DNA from: QQUD01 sp039029915
Lineage (GTDB): Bacteria; Chloroflexota; Anaerolineae; Promineifilales; Promineifilaceae
DNA: 20,408 nucleotides
Direction: 5' to 3'
NCBI GenBank assembly: GCA_039029915.1
Contig: JBCCFD010000092.1
Location: 1-20,408, forward strand
Part shown: one piece after another, positions 13,670 to 20,223 of the stretch
Layout: the number at the start of each line of letters is the position of its first letter
How positions within the stretch are numbered: the stretch's first letter is position 1
The notes under the pieces: generated by a model
What the model was told of the DNA's origin: nothing
The model's input: the letters and a program-made list of their open reading frames with translations, nothing else
The model's database searches: none
Translations under genes and position numbers: made by a program

Positions 13670-14731
13670 TTGTTCAGACCCCTTGATTGGATTTTAGGTT
13701 TATTTTCGCTCGATATCGGTATTGATTTGGGCACTGCCAATACGTTGGTGTATGTTCGCGATCGCGGCATTGTAATCAACGAACCATCTTGGGTGGCCAT
13801 CAATAAGCGAAATAGACGGCCGTTAGCCATTGGTGCCGAAGCGCGCGAAATGGTGGGGCGGACGCCTAGTGATATTGTGGCGATACGGCCGTTGCGCGAT
13901 GGGGTTATCTCTGAATTTGAAATCACCGAAGCTATGCTTAAATATTTCATCGACAAGGCACATGAACAGATGATTGTGCCTTTCCCACGGCCTCGCGTGG
14001 TGGTGGGGATTCCCAGCGGTGTTACCGAAGTTGAAAAGCGAGCCGTTTATGACGCTGCTATTTCGGCCGGTGCTCGTGAAGCGTTCCTAATTGAAGAGCC
14101 GATGGCGGCAGCAATTGGGTCTGGCCTTCCCATTATTGAATCACGAGGCAGTATGATCGTGGACATTGGTGGTGGCACGACAGAAGTCGCTATCTTTTCG
14201 ATGGGGGGCATCGTTGTGAGTCGTTCCATTCGGGTAGCAGGCGATGAAATGGATGAGGACATCCTCCAATATGCTCGCAACAAGTACAACCTGCTCATCG
14301 GTGAACGGACGGCTGAGCGTGTAAAAGTAGGGATTGGCTCTGCCTTTTCCCTGCCTGAAGAGCGTACCATGACCCTTCGTGGGCGTAACCTCATCAACGG
14401 TCTACCTCAATCTGTTGAAATCTCCAGTATTGAGCTGCGAGAAGCGATGTCACCATCGATTAACATCATTGTGGATACCGTGAAGGATGCGCTTGACGAA
14501 ACTCCGCCGGAACTGGTGGCTGACCTGATGGAAGTTGGTATTTGCCTGGCTGGAGGTGGCGGTCAAATTCGCGGACTGGCTGAACGTCTTGAAGATGTGG
14601 TCAAAATGCGCGTTTGGGTAGCTGAAGATTCCATGACCTGTGTGGCTCGCGGGGCGGGCCGCGTTCTTGAAGAGCTAGATAACTATAATCGCGTCTTGGT
14701 TGGACTCCATCGCGGTAGTACGCATCACTAA
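13670..14731 (+). CDS. mreB: Rod shape-determining protein MreB
   Basis: 353 residues, normal length. Actin-fold marks: phosphate-1 loop DIGIDLGTANTLVY (15-28), phosphate-2 MIVDIGGGTTEVAIFSMGG, adenosine motif GICLAGGGGQIRGL. The N-terminus MFRPLDWILGLF is an amphipathic helix of the type that binds membrane. MreB polymerises on ATP under the cytoplasmic membrane and guides lateral cell-wall synthesis. The start is TTG at 13670, backed by AAGGA 8 bases upstream. mreC, mreD and rodA do not follow, so the usual mre operon is broken up; a deoxyribosyltransferase-like gene follows after 5 bases. Two near-palindrome copies lie in the gene. Confidence 0.95.
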   Translation: MFRPLDWILGLFSLDIGIDLGTANTLVYVRDRGIVINEPSWVAINKRNRRPLAIGAEAREMVGRTPSDIVAIRPLRDGVISEFEITEAMLKYFIDKAHEQMIVPFPRPRVVVGIPSGVTEVEKRAVYDAAISAGAREAFLIEEPMAAAIGSGLPIIESRGSMIVDIGGGTTEVAIFSMGGIVVSRSIRVAGDEMDEDILQYARNKYNLLIGERTAERVKVGIGSAFSLPEERTMTLRGRNLINGLPQSVEISSIELREAMSPSINIIVDTVKDALDETPPELVADLMEVGICLAGGGGQIRGLAERLEDVVKMRVWVAEDSMTCVARGAGRVLEELDNYNRVLVGLHRGSTHH

Positions 14732-14736
14732 ATCCT

Positions 14737-15201
14737 ATGACGAAAGTGTTCATTGCTGGCATTATGCAGGCCAGCCGCTCAGATCGCTTTATTGAATCCC
14801 AAAACTACCGCCAACAGATAACGGCCGTTCTCCAAGAACAAATCCCTCAAGTTGACATAATCGATCCGTTTGCAACCAACCCTAACAGCGTTGATTACAA
14901 CGATCAGCAGGCTGAATTCACCTTTATTTCCAACACCCGCAAAGCGTCACAGGTTGACTTTTTGATAGCGTACTTGCCTGTAGCCAGTCTCGGTACGGCG
15001 ATGGAGATGTGGCAGGCGTATGAAGCGGGCGTTACAATTTTGACTGTTTCACCCCTGCAGCACCATTGGGCCATCAAATTCACGTCTGATGAGGTATTTC
15101 CTGACCTAGAGTCACTGTTTGACGCCATACGAAACGGCCGTTGGCAAAATTGGATTCACGACAAAGCAGAGCGAATAGAAAAAAGAAAGCAAATTGGCTA
15201 A
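14737..15201 (+). CDS. Nucleoside 2-deoxyribosyltransferase-like protein
   Basis: 154 residues. N-terminus VFIAGIMQASR and the central DFLIAYLPVASLGTAMEMWQAYEAGVTILTVSP block match nucleoside 2-deoxyribosyltransferase-like Rossmann proteins, in which the Glu of the GTAxEMWxA motif is the nucleophile. The family exchanges or hydrolyses bases on deoxynucleosides or nucleotides; the substrate here is unknown. ATG is 5 bases after the mreB stop, so it is probably co-transcribed with mreB. Two exact AACGGCCGTT copies (14820 coding Thr-Ala-Val, 15133 coding Asn-Gly-Arg). Confidence 0.8.
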   Translation: MTKVFIAGIMQASRSDRFIESQNYRQQITAVLQEQIPQVDIIDPFATNPNSVDYNDQQAEFTFISNTRKASQVDFLIAYLPVASLGTAMEMWQAYEAGVTILTVSPLQHHWAIKFTSDEVFPDLESLFDAIRNGRWQNWIHDKAERIEKRKQIG

Positions 15202-15205
15202 TTAG

Positions 15206-15226
15206 ATCGACGATTGACGATTTTCG
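15206..15226. repeat. Short heptamer array (3 units)
   Basis: ATCGACG, ATTGACG, ATTTTCG, running straight into the recurrent intergenic word CGGACAAGC (15225-15233). The rest of the gap up to the tRNA is pyrimidine-rich with repeated CTCTAGCT. Confidence 0.55.
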
Positions 15227-15322
15227 GACAAGCAATCAGCTACAACCGAGAAGACGCCCTCTCTAGCTCTAGCTTCCCCCTCTAGCTTTCCCCCCTCAAA
15301 TAATGTAAAATTTAGCCTCCAA

Positions 15323-15396
15323 GCCCTAGTAGCTCAGTGGATTAGAGCGACGGCCTTCTAAGCCGTGGGTCGGGGGTTCGAGTCCCTCCTGGGGTA
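15323..15396 (+). tRNA. tRNA-Arg (anticodon UCU)
   Basis: A full cloverleaf can be drawn. The acceptor stem GCCCTAG/CTGGGGT has a G-U first pair, the D arm is GCTC/GAGC, and the anticodon stem ACGGC/GCCGT encloses the loop CTTCTAA (anticodon TCT at 15357-15359). A five-base variable loop is followed by the T arm with TTCGAGT. The discriminator is A; CCA is not encoded. TAAAAT at 15306 is a suitable -10. The tRNA reads AGA and AGG arginine codons. Confidence 0.93.
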
Positions 15397-15402
15397 TGTT
15401 AG

Positions 15403-15432
15403 AGTCACTGTTTTATGCAGTGGCTTTTTTTA
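15403..15432 (+). terminator. Rho-independent terminator of the tRNA gene
   Basis: AGTCACTG and CAGTGGCT form an eight-pair stem (one G-U) around a seven-base loop, followed by seven T. The photolyase operon ends at 15457 on the other strand and may use the same stem in reverse, though without a T-run. Confidence 0.88.
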
Positions 15433-15456
15433 TTATCCCAAATCACAGATCCTAAA

Positions 15457-16953
15457 TCATTCTAAATTGTTTAAAAACTGCTTGGCCTGTGCTTGGACTC
15501 GTTCTTTTTCAGCCTCATCGAGATAGCGGAGACCGAGAACGTTCCGGCTAGTACGGGGATTGGCTCGAAGCTTGGCTTCGTGCTCTAAAATAAAGTTCCA
15601 ATAGAGGAAATTGTAAGGACAGGCATCTTCACCCGTTCGTTTTTTAGGGTTGTAGAAACAGCTTTTACAGAAATCCCCCATCTTATTGATGTAATTGGCG
15701 CTGGCGATATAAGGTTTTGTTGCCGTGAGACCCCCATCAGCGTTAAGACCCATGCCAATAACGTTTGGCGGCATGACCCAATCATATGCATCGATATAGA
15801 GAGATAAAAACCAATCATTGGCGACTTTAGGTTTGATGCCTGCTAGCATGAAATAGTTACACAAGAGCATGAGGCGCTCAATGTGATGATTGTAGCCTGT
15901 GTCGATGGCTCGATTAATCGCGTGATGGAGGCAGGCCATGTTGGTTTGGCCTGTGTTGAAGAATTGGGGCAACGGCCGTTTAGCCCCCCACGCATTTTTG
16001 TTCTCCATCCCCGGCATCTGCCGCCAATATTGCCAGTACATAAACTCCCGCCATCCAATAATTTGTCGCACAAACCCTTCAACTGCATTAATTGGCGCGT
16101 TACCATCTAATAATGCTTGTTGGGCAGCCTGAACCAAAGGGAGAGGCTCGAGCAGACCTAAATTGAGATAAGGAGATAGAGCAGAATGGTATAGCAGATG
16201 ACTGCGTGGCGTTAACGCATCCTCGTAATCACCAAACTTTGTGAGCCGTTCGTTGAGAAAAATCTCAAAAGCCCGTTTGGCATCACAGTGAGTCACCGCG
16301 TAATCAAACCCCTCCACTGTTCCAATCGCGTGCTTGAGCTGGGCCACTTCTGCCATCACCTCTTGCGTGATGGCATCTGGCTTAAAAACGGGTGGAGCAG
16401 GCGGCGCATCATGTTTGGGTAGCTTTTTGCGATTATCCTTGTCGAAGTTCCACTGACCGCCCATTGGTTGCCCATTTTCCATGAGCAAATCAAATCGCTT
16501 ACGCATCTGGCGATAAAACGTTTCCATTACATACCGCTTATTGGCTTGAGGATTAGGGATTGGGTTGTAGATACCGGTTAAAAACTGGGTGTTCTTCAAA
16601 AGCGTAACGGGTATGTTGACCGTTTCGGATAATTTTTGCTGAAACTGTCGGCCAGGATAAGATGCTGCGGCCATGGTTACAATTTCGGCTGGCTTTTGGT
16701 TCTTCAGATGTGCCTGCCAACCTGCAGAAAACGTATGGGCCTTGATGTAATCAACCTTAAACCCTCTTTCTTTCAGCTTGTTCGCGTAGTGACGCATCGC
16801 GCTGATAAGCAAAACCAGCCTTTTGCGCTGATACGGCATCTTCTTCCAACGATTTTGACTTTCAATGATCAAGATTGTGGAAGAGTCATCATATTGTGTG
16901 AGTATGGGGTGATGGTGTGTCAGTTGATCCCCTAAAATCCAGAGCGTTTTCAT
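15457..16953 (-). CDS. FeS-containing (6-4) photolyase / CryPro family protein
   Basis: 498 residues, the typical length of bacterial FeS photolyases such as Agrobacterium PhrB. The N-terminal Rossmann domain starts TLWILGDQLTHHHP. The FAD domain carries the [4Fe-4S] cysteines Cys341, Cys429, Cys432 and Cys445, spaced exactly as PhrB Cys350, 438, 441 and 454. The GYNHHIERLMLLCNY block supplies the conserved active-site histidine. Predicted role: light-driven repair of (6-4) pyrimidine photoproducts in DNA; a blue-light sensor role is possible for the family. It is the last gene of a five-gene operon, 9 bases after the antenna-domain gene. One exact palindrome codes Arg-Pro. Confidence 0.93.
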   Translation of the reverse strand: MKTLWILGDQLTHHHPILTQYDDSSTILIIESQNRWKKMPYQRKRLVLLISAMRHYANKLKERGFKVDYIKAHTFSAGWQAHLKNQKPAEIVTMAAASYPGRQFQQKLSETVNIPVTLLKNTQFLTGIYNPIPNPQANKRYVMETFYRQMRKRFDLLMENGQPMGGQWNFDKDNRKKLPKHDAPPAPPVFKPDAITQEVMAEVAQLKHAIGTVEGFDYAVTHCDAKRAFEIFLNERLTKFGDYEDALTPRSHLLYHSALSPYLNLGLLEPLPLVQAAQQALLDGNAPINAVEGFVRQIIGWREFMYWQYWRQMPGMENKNAWGAKRPLPQFFNTGQTNMACLHHAINRAIDTGYNHHIERLMLLCNYFMLAGIKPKVANDWFLSLYIDAYDWVMPPNVIGMGLNADGGLTATKPYIASANYINKMGDFCKSCFYNPKKRTGEDACPYNFLYWNFILEHEAKLRANPRTSRNVLGLRYLDEAEKERVQAQAKQFLNNLE

Positions 16954-16962
16954 TTGATGATG

Positions 16963-17400
16963 CTAAGAAGCACTGTCCTTGACGAGTGCTTTTTGGGCGA
17001 CCTTCCAGTATCGTGAGAAACGTTTGTGATAGGTATTGGGAATAATAACAAAGGGGTCTTCCTCAAAAATTTGTATGTCAAACCCTTGCTCACGCAATCT
17101 TTGAGAGTACCTTGTAAAGCCAGCCGAGGGGCTTGGTGTCGTGAGAATAGACTGCGCGTTGTGCGCCTTGGCGAAGTTGGCCACCTCGTGGTCAACTTGA
17201 CCGCGTAAAATCGTGACCGGTAATTCAAGCAGGGATTCATAAATAAATAGGATGCGCTTGAAGCTGATGTCCGCTTTTTCAAGGTAAGCATCGTCCCAAA
17301 CAAAAACGGCTGGGGCGGAAGGGGCTGCCTGTATGGCTGGGCTGTTGGGGTTTAGATTGTCGCCATGAATCCAAATAATTTGTTTTTCTATTGATGCCAT
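16963..17400 (-). CDS. Standalone photolyase antenna (Rossmann) domain
   Basis: 145 residues corresponding only to the N-terminal alpha/beta domain of cryptochrome/photolyase: IIWIHGDNLNPNSPAI, PAVFVWDDAYLEK, FKRILFIYESLLELPVTILRGQ, and the later TTPSPS...RLREQGFDIQIFEEDPFVI. No FAD-binding domain follows in the same frame. In whole photolyases this domain holds the light-harvesting cofactor. ATG at 17400 overlaps the end of the FAD-domain gene by 13 bases, so the two are translationally linked, and the pair probably assembles as a two-subunit photolyase; that assembly is inference. The order is reversed relative to the domains of one-chain enzymes. Confidence 0.8.
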   Translation of the reverse strand: MASIEKQIIWIHGDNLNPNSPAIQAAPSAPAVFVWDDAYLEKADISFKRILFIYESLLELPVTILRGQVDHEVANFAKAHNAQSILTTPSPSAGFTRYSQRLREQGFDIQIFEEDPFVIIPNTYHKRFSRYWKVAQKALVKDSAS

Positions 17401-18236
17401 CGTTTTCTTCTCTTGCGTTTTTTAGGTCGGGGCTGATTTTGCTGCTGCGGCGGTTTGTGGGGGAAAAGCTGTTTTTCAAGCTGCGCATAGCTACCTTCAA
17501 ATTCACAACGGCCGTTTATTGACGCATCATCACAGCATGTCTGACCTGAAAATCGCTCAATATTGTCTCGATTGAAAAAGTATGGCTTATGGCTAAACGT
17601 GCTGGCGACCCACTGCCACGATAAGTTGTTGCTAGCGGGATCACCATCTAGCAAATGCTGTAAAAACCAGTGCGCCCCCGCCTGCCACTTGACGCGTCGC
17701 CAGTGCACCACATAGCCCGCTAACCACATGCGGGCGTGGTTATGCAGATAGCCCGTTGTTTTGAGCTCGTGAATAAAGCTATCAATGCTTGAATGACCCG
17801 TTTGACCTTGCTTGATGTCCTCGGGTAGGGTGTCTTGGTAATCATCGGTGGCAAAGCCGGTTTTATATGGCTCTTGGTCTTGCCAAACGGCCGTTTTGAT
17901 TTCAGCATAAATTCGTTGGAAAAAGTCCCGCCAGCCTAGCTCTTGAACCAGCTTGTTGACAGGAGAGTGCCGTTGCGCTTTGTCACGCACTTCAGCTAGG
18001 CTCAAAATGCCGTGCCGAATATAGGGAGAGAGCAATGTGACCTTGCCATTCAAATAGTTTCGGCTGGTTTCATATTTTTCGGGATCGATTTCGGCTAATC
18101 TTTGCTCAGCCGCTTGGCGACCGCCTTTTGTGTCCGTGATGTGCGGACTAACCGCTACCGAGGCTGGAAACTGCTCCTGCAGATAGGTGATCAGGTCATC
18201 CCGATTTTCAAAATCACGCCGCATGGGTTGGCTCAT
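17388..18236 (-). CDS. Photolyase FAD-binding domain protein (no antenna domain)
   Basis: 282 residues from ATG at 18236, which has GGGAGG about 10 bases upstream; an in-frame TTG at 18281 is less likely. The sequence begins directly in the helical FAD domain: KGGRQAAEQRL, LLSPYIRHGILSLAEV, KLVQELGWRDFFQRIY, GQTGHSSIDSFIHELKTTGYLHNHARMW, AGAHWFLQHLLDGDPASNNLSWQWVAS. It holds the FAD-contacting Asp/Asn region and the WQW that carries the last tryptophan of the electron-transfer chain. The C-terminus is a polybasic tail (RPKKRKRRKR) that could hold DNA. Start overlaps the DUF2256 stop by four bases (ATGA). It likely works with the antenna-domain protein encoded next. Confidence 0.85.
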   Translation of the reverse strand: MSQPMRRDFENRDDLITYLQEQFPASVAVSPHITDTKGGRQAAEQRLAEIDPEKYETSRNYLNGKVTLLSPYIRHGILSLAEVRDKAQRHSPVNKLVQELGWRDFFQRIYAEIKTAVWQDQEPYKTGFATDDYQDTLPEDIKQGQTGHSSIDSFIHELKTTGYLHNHARMWLAGYVVHWRRVKWQAGAHWFLQHLLDGDPASNNLSWQWVASTFSHKPYFFNRDNIERFSGQTCCDDASINGRCEFEGSYAQLEKQLFPHKPPQQQNQPRPKKRKRRKRWHQ

Positions 18237-18379
18237 GTCGTGATCGCCTCCCGTCGGCGTCGTCGACAGCGCTCGCTGCAATACTTAATATCCTCCCACT
18301 GCCGCTTCCACTTTTTGCGCCACGTAAACGGCCGTTGGCAAACAGGGCAGACTTTTGTTGGCAAATGCTGCTTTTTCAT
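18233..18379 (-). CDS. DUF2256 zinc-ribbon-like small protein
   Basis: 48 residues: MKKQHLPTKVCPVCQRPFTW... with CPVC and CSERC pairs (Cys11, Cys14, Cys34, Cys38) and a run of arginines near the C-terminus. This is the DUF2256 pattern, a tiny Cys4 protein often encoded beside cryptochrome/photolyase genes. It probably binds zinc and perhaps nucleic acid; function unknown. Its ATG shares one base with the SDR stop (TAATG) and its TGA overlaps the next ATG by four bases, so it is an integral cistron. It holds an exact AACGGCCGTT (18327) read as Arg-Pro in the conserved CQRPFTW stretch. Confidence 0.9.
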   Translation of the reverse strand: MKKQHLPTKVCPVCQRPFTWRKKWKRQWEDIKYCSERCRRRRREAITT

Positions 18380-19011
18380 TAGAGTGCTAGGACCCCTTTA
18401 CCGCTGTTCTGATAATGGTCGAAAATAGCATTGGCAACCGCTTCTGGAGCTTTAGCATTCTTTGGCAGCTTAAACGGCGCGTTTTCCCAGAAAGGCGTGT
18501 CTACCGCTCCCGGTTTGACCAAGGCTAAATTCAGTTTTCGATGCTCTTTTTGCAAGACTGCCACCAAAGTTTCTAAACCGGCTTTTGCCACAGCATATGC
18601 CCCCATCTTGGGCAAAATTAGATGGTCAACATACGCCCCAATGAAGGCGGCATAGCCTCCTTGATTGATAAGGTGAACCGTTTGGCCAAAAGTTGTATAC
18701 GCACCTTTGAGATTTGAATCTAATACTGCATCCCAATCATCCACGGTCATTTTTTGGAGAAGAGAGGGTGTTAAATCACCCACCATATTGATCCATAAAT
18801 CGAGCCCTTCAGATTCATAGCCGATATCGACAGCGATTTCTTGGATTGAGAAAGGGTCTTTGGCTTCAAAACTATACTGTTGATAAGTGCCGTCTGGAAT
18901 TTTGCTCTCGTCGCGAGCAACTGCAAAGACGCGCCAGCCTTTTTCGACTAGTACCTTTGTCATTGCTTGCCCCATTCCACCGGATGCACCCCAAATTAAT
19001 GCTTCAGGCAT
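18379..19011 (-). CDS. SDR family oxidoreductase
   Basis: 210 residues with an AAGGAG site 7 bases before ATG. The classical short-chain dehydrogenase fold is visible: nucleotide loop GASGGMGQAM (8-17), LWINMVGD for the NNAG-like strand, DSNLKGAY, and the YxxxK pair in GAYAVAKAG. The catalytic Ser expected 13 residues before the Tyr is Ala (FIGAYVD), so dehydrogenase chemistry may be altered or lost. Substrate unknown. It heads the photolyase operon; SDR genes also accompany photolyase in some proteobacterial singlet-oxygen regulons, which is suggestive only. Confidence 0.88.
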   Translation of the reverse strand: MPEALIWGASGGMGQAMTKVLVEKGWRVFAVARDESKIPDGTYQQYSFEAKDPFSIQEIAVDIGYESEGLDLWINMVGDLTPSLLQKMTVDDWDAVLDSNLKGAYTTFGQTVHLINQGGYAAFIGAYVDHLILPKMGAYAVAKAGLETLVAVLQKEHRKLNLALVKPGAVDTPFWENAPFKLPKNAKAPEAVANAIFDHYQNSGKGVLAL

Positions 19012-19033
19012 AATAACTCCTTCGTAAATAGCT

Positions 19034-19065
19034 TGTCAGCCTGTCAGCTGGTCAGCCTATCAGCT
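19034..19065. repeat. Octamer tandem array (4 units)
   Basis: TGTCAGCC, TGTCAGCT, GGTCAGCC, TATCAGCT; the core TCAGC recurs every 8 bases. It is the same kind of array as at 5738-5769, here in the leader of the SDR gene. Confidence 0.75.
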
Positions 19066-19162
19066 TGAGACGCTGGAAAGCAACCTTTGGTTGCCTGCCT
19101 CCCATTAGCTCTAGCTATTTCCTTTTATCTATTGGTGCCGGTTCGCGGCACGCTGTTTCTTA

Positions 19163-19200
19163 TATCTATAGTCCTTACTTGTATCTATAGTCCTTACTTG
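19163..19200. repeat. Perfect 19-base tandem duplication
   Basis: 19163-19181 and 19182-19200 are identical. Perfect identity suggests a recent event. Confidence 0.9.
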
Positions 19201-19402
19201 TGACGTGTACCACTCTAGCTGTTGATTAAAATTTTGTACACGGCCAAATACTCCTTCTTTAAGAGCCGTAATATCTAATGCCAAGGAGTACAGTTTGATG
19301 TTAGACAAAATATTGAAAAGTTAAATGAATTCTAAGGGAATGCTTTTACGAGAGCCACAATATCCGTTTGAAAAGCGTTGTTTTGTCAAGGGCGCATACC
19401 AA

Positions 19403-19472
19403 TTTGTAAAGTTTGCTTGACAAAATGTCGCAACTCCATTACACTTCTTTTTGTAAAGTTTGCTTTACAAAA
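19403..19472 (+). promoter_or_regulatory. Promoter flanked by two palindromic operators
   Basis: Operator 2 (19449-19472) is a perfect inverted repeat TTTTGTAAAG-TTTG-CTTTACAAAA. Operator 1 (19403-19424) is the same with one mismatch and identical TTTG centre; centres are 47 bases apart. TTGACA (19417-19422) inside operator 1 and TACACT (19440-19445) are 17 bases apart, an excellent promoter, and +1 would fall inside operator 2. A half site TTTTGTCAAG lies at 19381-19390. A repressor dimer on both sites would block polymerase. No regulator gene is seen in the window. Confidence 0.75.
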
Positions 19473-19502
19473 TATCAAACGAGATTTACACAAGGATGTG
19501 TT

Positions 19503-19691
19503 ATGAACAAAAATACAAAAATTCCTCAACTGGATGGAAAAATAATACTGTTGGCGGTTTTGATTGCCACCGTGGCCTCAATCCTAATCACGATGGTTAC
19601 AGGCGATCATTCTGTTTGGGGGTACATGATTCCACTAGGCGTTACCTTTGGGACGATATTTGCCAACAAGAAAAACACGATGGATTCATAA
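19503..19691 (+). CDS. Small two-helix membrane protein A1
   Basis: 62 residues, start ATG at 19503 with AAGGA 6 bases upstream (an upstream in-frame start would lie within the operator and is unlikely). After a polar N-terminus of about 12 residues come two hydrophobic segments (ILLAVLIATVASILITMV and VWGYMIPLGVTFGTIFA). Unrecognised. It aligns with the next gene: KI-L-A-LI-T--S-I---TG----W-Y--P-G---G. First cistron of the operator-controlled row. Confidence 0.75.
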   Translation: MNKNTKIPQLDGKIILLAVLIATVASILITMVTGDHSVWGYMIPLGVTFGTIFANKKNTMDS

Positions 19692-19721
19692 AAATTTAGA
19701 AACAAATGGAGATGATTAAAA

Positions 19722-19910
19722 ATGAAAAATAAACGGAAATTTGATTGGAAAATTATGTTGGTTGCCATGTTGATTACTACATTGCTGTCTTGGATTATTT
19801 CTTTAGCAACAGGGTTGGCACTTGTTTGGGTATATACCCTTCCTATCGGCTTCATGCTGGGAGATGCAGTGACTAATTGGGAGCACACTACCTTTAAAAT
19901 TAATGCATAA
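19722..19910 (+). CDS. Small two-helix membrane protein A2 (paralogue of A1)
   Basis: 62 residues, the same length as A1, with GGAG 10 bases before ATG. Two membrane helices: IMLVAMLITTLLSWIISLATG and VWVYTLPIGFMLGDAV. Shares with A1 the K-I-x-L-x-A-x-L-I core, the TG turn and the W-x-Y-x-x-P-x-G block, so the two arose by tandem duplication. Function unknown. Confidence 0.75.
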   Translation: MKNKRKFDWKIMLVAMLITTLLSWIISLATGLALVWVYTLPIGFMLGDAVTNWEHTTFKINA

Positions 19911-19990
19911 ACAGAGTTTCCGGGTCAATCATGCAGCTTTCGATTGAATTATTATTGAAAGCTACTGTGGTTGATTGGAGTGGAGTTAAC

Positions 19991-20209
19991 ATGAAAAATT
20001 TGGGTAAACCATTTTGGATACTTTACGGAATCTGTATGGCTTCATTTTCAGTTTTGATGTCTTTTGTGATTATCCTGCTGAATAGTGGGCGTATTGAGGG
20101 ATACGGCCGTCCAGCTGTTGCGATTTTGCCAGCACTTCCCTCAATTTTATTCATAATAGGGTTGCTTGTTCGTCAGCGAAATGCATCGCTGCGTGGTGAG
20201 CAAGTATAA
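19991..20209 (+). CDS. Small two-helix membrane protein B1
   Basis: 72 residues from ATG at 19991, chosen because GGAG lies 5 bases upstream; a start at 19931 has no ribosome site. Helices at about 7-32 and 43-62. Between them is the motif LLNSGRIEGYGRPAVAILPALPS, shared with the following gene. Unrecognised. A 7-bp inverted repeat (AGCTTTC/GAAAGCT, 19935-19963) precedes it. Confidence 0.7.
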   Translation: MKNLGKPFWILYGICMASFSVLMSFVIILLNSGRIEGYGRPAVAILPALPSILFIIGLLVRQRNASLRGEQV

Positions 20210-20223
20210 AGGGCGAATGATTT

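Larger units (their letters stand above)
19012..19502. other. 491-base divergent intergenic region
   Basis: Between the SDR-photolyase operon (-) and the small membrane proteins (+). It contains an octamer array (19034-19065), a perfect hairpin GCAACC-TTT-GGTTGC (19080-19094), a 19-base tandem duplication (19163-19200), inverted repeats CGTGTAC/GTACACG (19204-19210, 19236-19242) and TACTCCTT/AAGGAGTA (19249-19256, 19283-19290). After AAGGAG there is an 8-codon mini-frame at 19299-19325, and then the operator-promoter block at 19381-19472. The promoter of the photolyase operon is not obvious. Confidence 0.7.

Noticed and set aside
13756..13763. Cyanobacterial HIP1 octamer GCGATCGC
   Set aside because: Only one copy noticed in mreB, so it is not iterated here; the iterated word is AACGGCCGTT.
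14047..14397. Antisense frames inside mreB, the photolyases and other genes
   Set aside because: Long open frames opposite strong genes are coding shadows with no ribosome sites or family marks.
19413..19691. Longer 92-residue version of small protein A1
   Set aside because: The extra N-terminus would be translated from the operator and promoter, upstream of the predicted transcription start; ATG 19503 has its own ribosome site.
19931..19990. N-terminal extension of small protein B1
   Set aside because: No ribosome site at 19931, while GGAG lies 5 bases before ATG 19991, and the extension has no match in paralogue B2.
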